NCBI GenBank assembly: GCA_052143535.1
Contig: JBKQSS010000053.1
Coordinates: 1-64,000 of the forward strand
Origin: JADGRA01 sp052143535
GTDB lineage: Bacteria > Myxococcota > Myxococcia > Myxococcales > Myxococcaceae
DNA: 64,000 nt
Reading direction: 5' to 3'
Shown: positions 8,282-16,829 of the stretch, in pieces
Layout: every line of letters starts with the position of its first letter
Numbering within the stretch: the first letter of the stretch is position 1
Notes under the pieces: model-generated
The model's input: only the letters and a program-made list of their open reading frames with translations
Told to the model about the DNA's origin: nothing
Database searches by the model: none
Position numbers and translations under genes: made by a program

Positions 8282-9451
8282 ATGGTGCCGCCCCTCTTGG
8301 ATACTCAACTGAAGCAGTGTCTGTCGTACCGGTCCACGGCCGGCGCACTCGAGCAGCCGCGCGGCAAGATCCCGATGTACGACTTCATCGAGGGCTACAT
8401 CGACGGTCGCTTCGAGGTGAATGAAGACCTCGAACACTTTCTTCGTCGCAAAGAGGAGTTCATCAATTACCGGCTGACGGCCGGTCAGGTGGGCTTCATC
8501 CTCTCGGGCTTCTTGCCCTCGGTGCTGGTGCATACCCGGGCCATGGACAAGAAGCTGGTCACCGGCCACTACGACCGTGGAAACGACTTTTTCGCCGCCT
8601 TTCTGGGCGAGTTGATGGTTTACACCTCGGCCTTCTTCGTCACCGGTGAGGAGACGCTGGAGCAGGCCCAGGTCAACAAGCTGAACATCGTCGGAGAGAA
8701 ACTGCAGCTGCGCGCTGGCGAAAAGCTGCTCGACGTGGGTTGTGGCTGGGGAACGCTGGTCCGCCATTGCGCAGAGACTTTCGGAGTCGATGCCACCGGC
8801 GTCACCTTGAGCGCCCGCCAGGCGGAGCTCGGGACCGAACGCATTGCAGCGGCGGGGCTTTCGGACCGCGCACGCGTTCTGACGCTCGACTACCGGGCCA
8901 TCCCGCACCAGCGTTACGACAAAATCAGCGTCCTCGAAATGGCCGAGCACGTCGGCATCCGGAACTTCCAGAAGTTCCTCCGGCAGCTGTCCGGAATGCT
9001 GAGCGACGACGGTCTCTTCTTCCTGCAGATTGCTGGCCTGCGCCGGAATTGGACGCCCGAGGATTTCAGCTGGGGAATGTTCATGTCGAAGTACATTTTC
9101 CAGGGCGCCGACGCGAGCCTGCCGTTGAGCTTCGTCACCAAGCAGCTCGAGTGCGCCGGCTTCGAAATCCACAGCGTGGAGAACATCGGCATCCACTACT
9201 CGATGACCATCGAGCGCTGGTACCGCAACTGGCTCTCCAACAAGGAAGCGGTGGTGAAGGCCTACGGGGAGCGCTGGTTCCGGCTGTGGAACCTCTTCCT
9301 CGCCTGGTCGGTGGTGGTTCCCGAGCGGGGAGGTTCCACCTGCTTCCAGGTGGTGTGCAACAAGAACACCTCCAGCTTCTACCGCCGCCGCTTCGTCGGT
9401 GAGCAGCGCCGACTGGGCGAAGTCGCCGCGCGCAAGCTACCGGCGGCCTGA
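8282..9451 (+). CDS. Cyclopropane-fatty-acid-synthase-family methyltransferase
   Basis: A 389-residue SAM-dependent methyltransferase acting on lipids. The N-terminal CFA-synthase region includes GHYDRGNDFFAAFLGE (about residues 95-110) and MVYTSAFF. The SAM site is LLDVGCGWGTLV (about 149-160) followed by VDATGVTLS, and the motif VLEMAEHVG is also present. In my reading the YDRGNDFF...YTSAFF block and the following NKLNIVGEKL resemble fungal sphingolipid C9-methyltransferases more than E. coli Cfa, so a lipid other than a phospholipid acyl chain is possible. The start at 8282 follows GGGAGGGG; a TTG at 8258 is less likely. It faces away from its neighbours and is likely a single-gene unit. 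Confidence 0.85.
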   Translation: MVPPLLDTQLKQCLSYRSTAGALEQPRGKIPMYDFIEGYIDGRFEVNEDLEHFLRRKEEFINYRLTAGQVGFILSGFLPSVLVHTRAMDKKLVTGHYDRGNDFFAAFLGELMVYTSAFFVTGEETLEQAQVNKLNIVGEKLQLRAGEKLLDVGCGWGTLVRHCAETFGVDATGVTLSARQAELGTERIAAAGLSDRARVLTLDYRAIPHQRYDKISVLEMAEHVGIRNFQKFLRQLSGMLSDDGLFFLQIAGLRRNWTPEDFSWGMFMSKYIFQGADASLPLSFVTKQLECAGFEIHSVENIGIHYSMTIERWYRNWLSNKEAVVKAYGERWFRLWNLFLAWSVVVPERGGSTCFQVVCNKNTSSFYRRRFVGEQRRLGEVAARKLPAA

Positions 9452-9475
9452 AAACTGCCGGCCCAGTGGGCCAGA

Positions 9476-9844
9476 CTAGGGCGGGCAGTCGAGCAGCGCT
9501 TCCGCCTCGGCTACGGACGTGGCCAGGTGGGCTGCGTAGCCTGCGGCGCGAGCCTGCCGTTCGAGCTTGAGAACGACGTCGGGCAAGGTCCCGCAGACGC
9601 GGACCACCCGCCCTACCTGGTTTTTGACGAAGTAGGACTGAAGCCGCTCGACCTGGGGCATGCAACCGTCGGGGAGGCTGCCCAGGCCAGAGACGTCCAC
9701 CAGGACGTCGAATCCAGCGCGGAGTCGCGAGAGCGCGTCAATGGCCTCCGAGGTCAGGGCACAGGCCTCCTCGGGCGTGGGGTGCCCCCAGACCCTTACG
9801 CGCAGGCGGTTGTGGGAACGCACCGTGTGGACTTCAAAGGGCAA
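9476..9844 (-). CDS. STAS-like domain protein
   Basis: A 122-residue protein with an alternating strand/helix pattern: LRVRVWG, EEACALTSEAIDAL, FDVLVDVSGL, VVRVCG, then a C-terminal helix pair. This suits a STAS-like (anti-sigma-antagonist-like) or SpoIIAA-like fold. The conserved phosphorylatable Ser of true antagonists is not obvious; the relevant stretch reads VDVSGLGSLPDG. The start is taken as TTG 9844, which follows GAGGAG at 6 nt. Upstream in-frame starts exist to 10006, but that region does not look like protein. It converges with the methyltransferase gene with 24 bp between stops. Confidence 0.55.
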   Translation of the reverse strand: MPFEVHTVRSHNRLRVRVWGHPTPEEACALTSEAIDALSRLRAGFDVLVDVSGLGSLPDGCMPQVERLQSYFVKNQVGRVVRVCGTLPDVVLKLERQARAAGYAAHLATSVAEAEALLDCPP

Positions 9845-10146
9845 GACAGTCTCCTCGGAGGGGCACTCCCCTGTCCCCGCCGCCTTGCCAGTGCCAGCAG
9901 AGCGCACTCGCTTTTCCAAGCGGACCTTATGACGAAGCGCAGCATGGTTGTTGGACCCAGCCCGGGTGGGAGAGACCCCCGCAGCTTGGGGGACACCTCC
10001 CCACACTCCGTCTGAGCAAGAATTGAGTATTGACGCCGAGTTGGTGCGTCGGCCGTGCCAGAAGCCTCTCCAATGTGCCGTCGAATGACGCTGGCACGCA
10101 CCCTGCTTTGGGCGAGGGTAGGGTTACCCGAAGGAGTGCGGCACGG

Positions 10147-10398
10147 ATGGTTTGGAATTTCGGCAAGCGTGAGGCCAAGGGGGCGCCGGTGCGGTGCAAC
10201 TGGTGTCGCGCGCCTCTTGCCGTCCAGCGGCCAGGAGGCCTGTGGCCAACGGCCGAGGAGCTCCATGGCCGGGGAGCCGTGTCGGTGAAGCGGCTGGGCT
10301 GGTTCTGCGGCCGTCCGTGCGTCGGCAGCTACGAGAAGCGCTTCCGCGTCATCCTCGAGTCGGAAATGTTGGGCAACCCGGAGCCTCGCTCCGCCTGA
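10147..10398 (+). CDS. Small Cys-motif protein, copy 1
   Basis: An 83-residue cytoplasmic protein with two Cys pairs, RCNWCRAPL (C17, C20) and WFCGRPCVG (C54, C58). These could form one zinc-binding knuckle. They are joined by a Gly/Pro-rich middle and followed by a charged helix SYEKRFRVILESEM. I do not recognise a named family. The ATG at 10147 follows GAAGGAG about 10 nt upstream. An almost identical copy lies 409 bp downstream, together with the same 3' hairpin. Function unknown; a regulatory or nucleic-acid-binding role is only a guess. Confidence 0.65.
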   Translation: MVWNFGKREAKGAPVRCNWCRAPLAVQRPGGLWPTAEELHGRGAVSVKRLGWFCGRPCVGSYEKRFRVILESEMLGNPEPRSA

Positions 10399-10434
10399 CG
10401 ACGCCCCCTCTTGCTCGAATGACGGGTTCCCACC

Positions 10435-10460
10435 CTCTCTGACAAGAATCTGTCGGAGAG
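10435..10460 (+). terminator. Hairpin after copy 1
   Basis: CTCTCTGACA, a 6-nt loop, then TGTCGGAGAG: a 10-bp stem with one G-U pair, 36 nt after the stop of copy 1. There is no T-run after it, so it could be a terminator or an mRNA-stabilising hairpin. Confidence 0.45.
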
Positions 10461-10555
10461 GAAGCGCGCTCCACGGCAGCTCCCAGCACTGGGCACCCTG
10501 CCGATAAAGCGCGCTTCGGCTGGTCTTGTTTGGGCCCATGCGGGGTGCGGCAGGG

Positions 10556-10807
10556 ATGGCTTGGAATTTCGGTAAGCGTGAGGCCAAGGGGGCGCCGGTG
10601 CGGTGCAACTGGTGTCGCGTGCCTCTTGCCGTCCAGCGGCCAGGGGGCTTGTGGCCAACGGCTGAGGAGCTCCATGGCCGGGGAGCCGTGTCGGTGAAGC
10701 TGCTGGGCTGGTTCTGCGGCCGTCCTTGCGTCGGCAGCTACGAGAAGCGCTTCCGCGTCATCCTCGAGTCAGAGATGCTGGGCAGCTCGGAACCTGGCTC
10801 CGCCTGA
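10556..10807 (+). CDS. Small Cys-motif protein, copy 2
   Basis: The 83-residue product differs from copy 1 at only a handful of positions (for example A for V at residue 2, V for A after the first Cys pair, L for R at residue 49, and a few near the C-terminus). Both Cys pairs and the terminal helix are kept, so both copies are probably under selection or recently duplicated. Its upstream ribosome-binding region (GGGGTGCGGCAGGG) is weaker than that of copy 1. In-frame ATGs at 10526 and 10538 could extend it by 6-10 residues. Confidence 0.6.
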   Translation: MAWNFGKREAKGAPVRCNWCRVPLAVQRPGGLWPTAEELHGRGAVSVKLLGWFCGRPCVGSYEKRFRVILESEMLGSSEPGSA

Positions 10808-10842
10808 AGACGTCCCTTCCGCCCCAATGAGGGGTTCCCACC

Positions 10843-10868
10843 CTCTCCGACAAGACTCTGTCGGAAAG
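10843..10868 (+). terminator. Hairpin after copy 2
   Basis: CTCTCCGACA, a 6-nt loop, then TGTCGGAAAG. The stem is kept with one mismatch and a different base change from the first copy. No T-run. Confidence 0.45.
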
Positions 10869-11292
10869 GAAGCGCGCCCACGGCAGCTCACAGCACAGCC
10901 TTGCCGCTGAAGCGCCGTCGGCTCGGCTTTGCCCGCGCACCTTCGGTGGGTGCGTCAGCGCTTCGTTTTCGCGTCGTCCTCGAGGCGGTCTCGACCGGTC
11001 TCGGAAGAACGCGGCTCCGGTCACTGGCCGACGCCAGGGGGCACTGGTAACTCTGAAGTCCGAGATGAGTCCCCCTCGAGCGAAGTGGGCGAGAGGCGCC
11101 TGAGCCGCACACTTTGCGCAAGGAGACTGCCGCCGCGCATCCCCCGGACGTCGGGCCCACCCCCCCCCAGGGCTACAGAAGGGGGCATCCCTCTTGCACG
11201 AGTAACACCTGGCCCATGCCCGAGCCCAGGCGCACAGCTGACAGCCGGCATTGGCCCTTCGCTGGCCCCCACAAGCCCAGGAGATTTCCGCC
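10869..11292. other. Gap with a possible decayed third repeat copy
   Basis: No intact gene. At about 10909-10940 the sequence resembles the region upstream of copy 2. At 10958-10989 AGCGCTTCGTTTTCGCGTC and a following CCTCGAG resemble the end of the small Cys-motif gene (its RFRVILES codons). This suggests a third copy that lost its middle. The rest, up to the ribosome-binding site AGGAG before 11293, shows nothing I can name. Confidence 0.35.
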
Positions 11293-11745
11293 ATGGAGCT
11301 AAATGCCAGACAAGTCCGGAAACTCATCCTCGACGAACATTCCATTCTGCGGAACGAGATGGCGGACATTGCCACGCTGCTCGAAGACATTGCCGCCAAG
11401 CGAATGGAAGCGGCCGAGCGGCTACGCCACCGCTTGACCAGCTTCTACGACGCCTTCCTCAAGCACATTTCACACGAAGACAGCTTGCTTCGTCCCGTCC
11501 TGGCCAACATCGACGCCTGGGGTGCTGTCCGGGTGGAGAAGATGGACGACGAGCACCGAGACCAGCGCGCCAGCATTGCTGCACTTGTCGAACTCGACCC
11601 CAACCGCGACTTCGAGGGCTACCTCTCGCGCGTCCAGGCCTTCGTCGCGGCCGTGGCGGCAGACATGGCCACCGAGGAGCAGGAGTGCCTCAGCCCCGAG
11701 ACGCTGCGGGATAACACCATCGTCATCGACTACTTCACCGGGTAG
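11293..11745 (+). CDS. Hemerythrin-like HHE domain protein
   Basis: A 150-residue four-helix protein with His/Glu positions typical of hemerythrin HHE domains: DEH at about residue 16, HISHED at 58-63, and DDEHRDQ at about 86-91. The C-terminal helix has ATEEQECLSPETL. Such proteins bind a di-iron centre and serve in O2/NO sensing, iron handling or stress protection. The final His ligand is not clear, so iron binding is inferred. The ATG at 11293 follows AGGAG. Its 3' end overlaps the nuoN 3' end by 11 bp (convergent). Confidence 0.75.
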   Translation: MELNARQVRKLILDEHSILRNEMADIATLLEDIAAKRMEAAERLRHRLTSFYDAFLKHISHEDSLLRPVLANIDAWGAVRVEKMDDEHRDQRASIAALVELDPNRDFEGYLSRVQAFVAAVAADMATEEQECLSPETLRDNTIVIDYFTG

Positions 11746-13192
11746 CGGACAGCACCGGGGCCGCGCCGAAGGCTTTTGCGGCTCGTGTCGCCCCCTCCAA
11801 CAGCGGTCCCGGCCAGAGCCCGAGTCCAACCACCGCGAGGAGGCACAGGGTAATGGCCGCCCGGAGGGGAAGGCCGGGGTGGAGGGAAGCGGACGAGTTT
11901 CCCTCGGACATGAAAGTCGAGCGAGCCACGCCGAGGTAATAGAAGAGGCCCACCACGGCCAGCACCACGCCGAGGACAACCGGCACCACCAGCCCGGCGC
12001 GGTAGCCCGCGAGGAAGACGAAGAGTTTCGCCCAGAAGCCGGCGACGAAGGGGATACCGGCCAGCGAAAGCAAGAATACCAGCATGGCCGCTCCCAAAAA
12101 GGGCGAGCGGCGCGACAGCCCAGCCAGGCGGACGAGTGAGTGGCCGCCGGACTCCTCGGCCGCGGCATGCAAGACGAGGAAAGCGCCGAGGTTGGTGAAG
12201 ACGTAGGTGGCAATGAAAAACAGCGCCATCGCCACCCCAAACTCTGTACGGGCACAGAGGGCCACCAGCACGTAGCCAATTTGCGCAATTCCAGAGAAGC
12301 CGAGCAGCCGCCGCAGGTCCGTCTGCGGAAGGGAGAAGAGGTTTCCCACCAGCATGCTGCTGACGGACAGAAAGATGAGGGCTGGCTCCCACAGCCCCCA
12401 CTGCTGCGCCCAGCCGGAAAGTAGCACCACACTCAGCGCGGCCAGTCCAGCTGCCTTCGGCGCAACCGACAGGAAGGCCACGAAGGGCGTTGGGGCACCC
12501 TGGTAGGTGTCGGGCACCCACATGTGGAAGGGAACGGCCGCCACCTTGAAGCCGAAACCTGCCAGCACCAGGAGAAGCCCCACCCCAGCCAGCGGCGGCA
12601 GTGGACCCACAGGCACAGCCGAAATCAACGTCGACTGGGTGAAGCCCACAATGAGGGCCAGCCCAAAAAAGGTGAGGGCGGAGCTCGTCGTGCCGGTCAC
12701 AAACAGCTTCAAGCCGGCCTCGGCGGCAAGCTTCGGCCGGTCGGCCGGCCCGTCGTTTTTCGCCCACGCCGACAGCACATATAAAGGGACGCCCATCAGC
12801 TCGAAGGAGACGACCAGCAGGGCCCAGTCGCGCGCGCCCGGCAAAATCATCATCCCCACCACGCTGAAGAGTAGCAGCGCGTAGTACTCGGCCTGGCGCA
12901 GCGGTGCCTGCTGGTTGAGCCAGTCAATGGCGCCCAGCACTGCCAGCAAGGCGGCGCAGAGGAAGACGCGCTTGAAAAAAAGCACCCAGGCGTCCGAGAC
13001 GTAAGCACCGTGAGGCGTCACCCCGGACACGTCGACGAGGAAGGAAGCGCCCAGCACGGCGGCCAAGAGAACGGCCGCCAGCCGGCCCCACCGCTGTCCA
13101 TGCCCCGGCAGCAAGGCATCCCCCAGCAACACCAGGGCGGCAATTGCCGCCACCGCCATGTCGAGGCTGAGGAGGTGGAGCCAAGAGGGCAT
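11735..13192 (-). CDS. nuoN: NADH-quinone oxidoreductase subunit N
   Basis: A proton-translocating membrane subunit of complex I, 485 residues, with about 14 hydrophobic segments. It has the antiporter-like core VSFELMGVPLYVLSA with the key Glu, AAVPFHMWVPDTYQGAP with the conserved Lys region, and a broken-helix GFSGIAQIGY. It is the last gene of the nuo operon; its start is adjacent to the nuoM stop. The length is normal for NuoN. Confidence 0.93.
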   Translation of the reverse strand: MPSWLHLLSLDMAVAAIAALVLLGDALLPGHGQRWGRLAAVLLAAVLGASFLVDVSGVTPHGAYVSDAWVLFFKRVFLCAALLAVLGAIDWLNQQAPLRQAEYYALLLFSVVGMMILPGARDWALLVVSFELMGVPLYVLSAWAKNDGPADRPKLAAEAGLKLFVTGTTSSALTFFGLALIVGFTQSTLISAVPVGPLPPLAGVGLLLVLAGFGFKVAAVPFHMWVPDTYQGAPTPFVAFLSVAPKAAGLAALSVVLLSGWAQQWGLWEPALIFLSVSSMLVGNLFSLPQTDLRRLLGFSGIAQIGYVLVALCARTEFGVAMALFFIATYVFTNLGAFLVLHAAAEESGGHSLVRLAGLSRRSPFLGAAMLVFLLSLAGIPFVAGFWAKLFVFLAGYRAGLVVPVVLGVVLAVVGLFYYLGVARSTFMSEGNSSASLHPGLPLRAAITLCLLAVVGLGLWPGPLLEGATRAAKAFGAAPVLSATR

Positions 13193-14737
13193 TTAGCGGA
13201 GCGCCTGGGCGAGGAGTGGTAGCCGACCGAGAAAGCCAGAGCTGGTAATGTCGATGAAGTCCAGAAGGAAGCGCGGCCAGAGTCCAAAGACGACGAGCGC
13301 CGCGCTCAGTACCAACGGTGCGCCCCACTCCGTGCCCCGGACGTCCTCCAGGTGCGCGGAGGCACCGCTGGGCGCCGGTCCCCAAAAAATGGTCTTCGCC
13401 GCGCGCAGCACGTAGACGGCGGTGACGAAGGCCCCCAGGACGCCGGGCACCGTCCACCAGGGGAAGGCACTGGTGGACGAGCCAAGAAAGACGAGGAACT
13501 CGGCGACGAAGCCAGCAGTGCCAGGCAGGCCGAGCGACGACAAGCTAGCCAGGGTGAAGAAGGCCGCCACCGCAGGCATGGCATGGGCGAAGCCGCCCAT
13601 GCGGGCAATCAGGCGGGTGTGGGCCCGCTCGTAGATGAGGCCCACCAGCGCGAAGAAGAGGCCCGTCATGATGCCGTGGGCAAACATCTGGTACACCGCC
13701 CCGTTCCAGCCCACGGCAGTGAGGGTGGCCGCCCCCAACATGACAACGCCCATGTGGCTGACGGACGAGTAGGCGATGACGTACTTGAGGTCGGTCTGGC
13801 TGGCGGCGCTCAGTGCGCCGTAGAGAATGTTCACCACCGCCACGGTCCCGACGACGGGGGCCCACACCATGGCCGCGTCCGGCGCGAGCACCATGCCCAC
13901 CCGCATGACACCGAAGGCGCCGAGCTTCATCAACACCCCAGCGTGAAGCATGGACACCGCGGTGGGCGCCGAGGCGTGGCCATCCGGAGACCAGGTATGG
14001 AAAGGAAAGACGCCCGCCAGCGTACCGAAGCCGAGCCAAATGAGTGGAAACACCAGCATTTGTGTCGACTTCGAGAAGGCCACGCTTTGGAGGACTTGGA
14101 GGTCGAAGGTGCGGGCCCCGGAACGGCTCCATAGGACAAAGATGGCCACCAGGATGGCGGCCGAGCCAACGAGGAGCATCAGCGTCAGCTTCATGGCCGC
14201 GTACTCGCGGGAACCCACCGCGAAGCGGCTCCAGACGAAACGGAAGGGGCCGGCCGGGGGAATTTCGTGGCTGCTGCCCCAAATGCCGATGAGAAGGTAC
14301 ATCGGCAGCACTGCAATCTCGTACAGGAGGAAGAAGACGAAGAGGTCCTGCGAGACGAAGACGCCCAGCACGCCCGAGACCAGCACCAGGAGGAGGATGA
14401 AGAATTCCTTGTCCCGCTTGTCCACCCCCCAGCTGGCCAGGACGCCGGTGACGATGATGAGGCCGGTGAGAAGCAACAGCGCGACGCTCCAGCCGTCGGC
14501 TGCGAATTTGAGGTGGATGCCTAAGGACGGCACCAGCGGCGTGTCCTCCAGAAACTGAAACCCACCGGTGCCCTTGTCCCAGAGGAAGGCCAAGGTGACT
14601 GCACCGGCGAGCGAAACGATGGCGCCGAGAAGGGCAATCCACCGCGTTGTCTGCCGGGCGGCCCGCGGGACGACGAGCAACACCGTCGCTGAGATGGCGG
14701 GAGCAGCGACGATGACCTCCAACAGGTGGTCGCTCAC
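13193..14737 (-). CDS. nuoM: NADH-quinone oxidoreductase subunit M
   Basis: A 514-residue antiporter-like subunit. Motifs seen: FFLLYEIAVLPMYLLIGIWG (conserved Glu on the proton path), FPFHTWSPDGHASAPTAVSM, and LKYVIAYSSVSHMG. The start is a GTG at 14737 that overlaps the nuoL TGA as GTGA; the frame stays open far upstream but that part lies antisense or out of frame to nuoL and is not coding. It acts in the membrane arm, pumping protons as electrons pass to quinone. Confidence 0.93.
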   Translation of the reverse strand: MSDHLLEVIVAAPAISATVLLVVPRAARQTTRWIALLGAIVSLAGAVTLAFLWDKGTGGFQFLEDTPLVPSLGIHLKFAADGWSVALLLLTGLIIVTGVLASWGVDKRDKEFFILLLVLVSGVLGVFVSQDLFVFFLLYEIAVLPMYLLIGIWGSSHEIPPAGPFRFVWSRFAVGSREYAAMKLTLMLLVGSAAILVAIFVLWSRSGARTFDLQVLQSVAFSKSTQMLVFPLIWLGFGTLAGVFPFHTWSPDGHASAPTAVSMLHAGVLMKLGAFGVMRVGMVLAPDAAMVWAPVVGTVAVVNILYGALSAASQTDLKYVIAYSSVSHMGVVMLGAATLTAVGWNGAVYQMFAHGIMTGLFFALVGLIYERAHTRLIARMGGFAHAMPAVAAFFTLASLSSLGLPGTAGFVAEFLVFLGSSTSAFPWWTVPGVLGAFVTAVYVLRAAKTIFWGPAPSGASAHLEDVRGTEWGAPLVLSAALVVFGLWPRFLLDFIDITSSGFLGRLPLLAQALR

Positions 14738-16536
14738 CGCCAACCGCCAATCCAGGCGAGTATCAGCGCGCCCACCATCACCGCGAAGACGTAGTGACGC
14801 GTACGCCCCGTCTGGAGCGGCCGCACCGCCGCCCCCGCCTCGAGTGTGCCCCAGCCAAAAGCATTGACGACGCCGTCCACCAGGTAGCGGTCCATCCACC
14901 GGGCCCAGCCGCTCACCTTGAGGAGGACTTGGCGGTAGAGGACTTCCCAGCCCTTGTCGATGAAGCTTTCCCGGTCGAACCACTCGAGGGTCGCTGCCCA
15001 CGGTGCGCCTCGTCCATCACTGCGGAAGACGACGAGGGCCGCGGCGAGGCCAAGCAGGGCCACCGCCGACGCCACCAGGGGCGTCAGCCCCAAATGGAGG
15101 TGGTAGTCCGCCCCAAACTGGGGGGCCAGCCACGCGCCGAGCAGCCCTGCGAAGACGGCAGGCACGGCCAGAAGCAACAACGGCCCAGTCATGGACGGAC
15201 CGGGCTCGTGCGCGTGCAAGGCAGCCTCCGAGGGCGGTCCGAGGAAGGCCTTGACGAGGATGCGCCCCATGTACAGCGCCGTCAGAAAAGCCGCGGCCAT
15301 CAGCAGGCCCCATGGCACCCAGCCTCCCTTTCCCTCTACGGAGGTGAGGACCAAGTCCTTGGAGAAGAAGCCAGCGAAGCCTGGGACGCCGGCGAGAGAC
15401 AGCGCACCCACCGCAAAGACGCTGGCAGTGACAGGCATGCTCCGTCGCAAACCGCCCATGGCGCTCAGCTCGTTGGAGCGGACGGCGTGGATGACGCTGC
15501 CCGCGGCAAGAAAGAGGAGCGCCTTGAAGAAGGCGTGCGTGCCGAGGTGGAAGAAACCGGCGAATGCCGAGCCGGCGCCGATGGCCGCCACCATCAGGCC
15601 AAGCTGCGAGCAGGTGGAATAGGCCAGCACCTTTTTGATGTCGGACTGCACCAGCGCCAGAAGGGCGGCAAAGGCGGACGTGCCGGCGCCCAGCCACAGC
15701 ATGACGTCGCGGGTGAGCGCGGCCCGGGCGAACAGCGGGTCGGCTCGAACGAGGAGGTAGACACCCGCGGCGACCATCGTCGCTGCGTGTAGCAGCGCCG
15801 ACACCGGCGTGGGGCCCTCCATGGCGTCCGGCAGCCAAATGTGAAGTGGAAACTGTGCCGACTTCCCCACCACCGCCAAAAAGAGAAGCAGCGTGACGGC
15901 GGTGGCAACGTGCGGCGGGGCGGCCACCGTCCACTCGAAGCTGCCCGTCGAGGCGAAAAGCAAGAGGAGGGCAAAGAGGAAGCCCATGTCGGCCAGCTTC
16001 GTCAGCCAGAAGGCTTTAACTGCCGCACGGGCGGCGCTGGGCCGGCCGAAGTAGAAGCCAATGAGGAGGTAGCTGGTGACGCCCACCAACTCCCAGCCTG
16101 CGAAGAGCTGGAGCAGGTTGGGCGCCAGCACCAGCAAATTCATGCTGAAGAGGAAAAGCGCGTGGTAGGCGAAGTACCGCCCGTAGGAACGGGCCGCCTC
16201 GTCTCGCATGTATTCGAGCGAAAAGACTTGAACGCACAAGGCCACCAACGTCACCACCAGCAACATGACGGCTGACAGGTGGTCCAGCTGGATGCCCACC
16301 TCGGCCAGCGTGCGGCCGCGGGCCACGAGCCAGGGGACTGTCACCCGGACATCCGGGGCGCCGAGGCTTTTATCGACAACCAGCGCGACTGCCGCGGCGG
16401 TAGCGACGACGCTACTGAGCACTGTCAGCCCAGCCGCCGGGGCTCCCCGGTGGCGAAGCCAAGGGACAAGCACCAGCAACAGTGCGGCCAAGGCCGGCGC
16501 CAAGAGCGCCGCCTCACAGAGGTGCAAGGCACTCAA
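14734..16536 (-). CDS. nuoL: NADH-quinone oxidoreductase subunit L
   Basis: The largest antiporter-like subunit, 600 residues, with the signature FAGWELVGVTSYLLIGFYF, PLHIWLPDAMEGPTPVSALL and HAATMVAAGVYLL. The C-terminal part has the long amphipathic segment typical of NuoL and a final membrane helix near VMVGALILAWIGGW. The start overlaps the nuoK stop by 4 bp, consistent with translational coupling. Confidence 0.94.
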   Translation of the reverse strand: MSALHLCEAALLAPALAALLLVLVPWLRHRGAPAAGLTVLSSVVATAAAVALVVDKSLGAPDVRVTVPWLVARGRTLAEVGIQLDHLSAVMLLVVTLVALCVQVFSLEYMRDEAARSYGRYFAYHALFLFSMNLLVLAPNLLQLFAGWELVGVTSYLLIGFYFGRPSAARAAVKAFWLTKLADMGFLFALLLLFASTGSFEWTVAAPPHVATAVTLLLFLAVVGKSAQFPLHIWLPDAMEGPTPVSALLHAATMVAAGVYLLVRADPLFARAALTRDVMLWLGAGTSAFAALLALVQSDIKKVLAYSTCSQLGLMVAAIGAGSAFAGFFHLGTHAFFKALLFLAAGSVIHAVRSNELSAMGGLRRSMPVTASVFAVGALSLAGVPGFAGFFSKDLVLTSVEGKGGWVPWGLLMAAAFLTALYMGRILVKAFLGPPSEAALHAHEPGPSMTGPLLLLAVPAVFAGLLGAWLAPQFGADYHLHLGLTPLVASAVALLGLAAALVVFRSDGRGAPWAATLEWFDRESFIDKGWEVLYRQVLLKVSGWARWMDRYLVDGVVNAFGWGTLEAGAAVRPLQTGRTRHYVFAVMVGALILAWIGGWR

Positions 16537-16829
16537 TGCTTGGCCTCCCGGGCGAGGTCCAGCACCGTGTCACCGTGCCTCCGGTAGAGGAGCATCACCA
16601 GGGCGAGGCCCACGGCGACTTCCGAGACGATGACGACGAGGGAGAAGAGGACGAGCGCTTCACCTGGGCCTCCTCGGAGAGTCGCAAAGGCGACGAAAGC
16701 GACGTTGGCTGCGTTGGCCATGACTTCAATGGACAGCAAGAGGGCCACGGCATGCCGCCGCGTCACGGCGCCATACAGGCCAATGCTGAAGAGCAGCGTC
16801 GCCAGAAGCAGGACGTCGGGAAGCCTCAT
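16533..16829 (-). CDS. nuoK: NADH-quinone oxidoreductase subunit K
   Basis: A 98-residue protein with three transmembrane helices. The membrane-embedded Glu residues of the quinone/proton channel are in LLLSIEVMANAANV and near FSLVVIVSEVAVGLALV. It overlaps nuoJ and nuoL by 4 bp each, within the operon. Confidence 0.92.
   Translation of the reverse strand: MRLPDVLLLATLLFSIGLYGAVTRRHAVALLLSIEVMANAANVAFVAFATLRGGPGEALVLFSLVVIVSEVAVGLALVMLLYRRHGDTVLDLAREAKH

Larger units (their letters stand above)
10147..10868 (+). repeat. 409-bp tandem duplication
   Basis: The interval from the ATG at 10147 to the hairpin ending at 10460 is repeated at 10556-10868 with high identity. Start codons are 409 bp apart and hairpins 408 bp apart. 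The unit includes the gene, its 3' flank and part of the upstream region. Exact ends are not set; similarity seems to fade within about 60 bp before each ATG. Confidence 0.8.
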
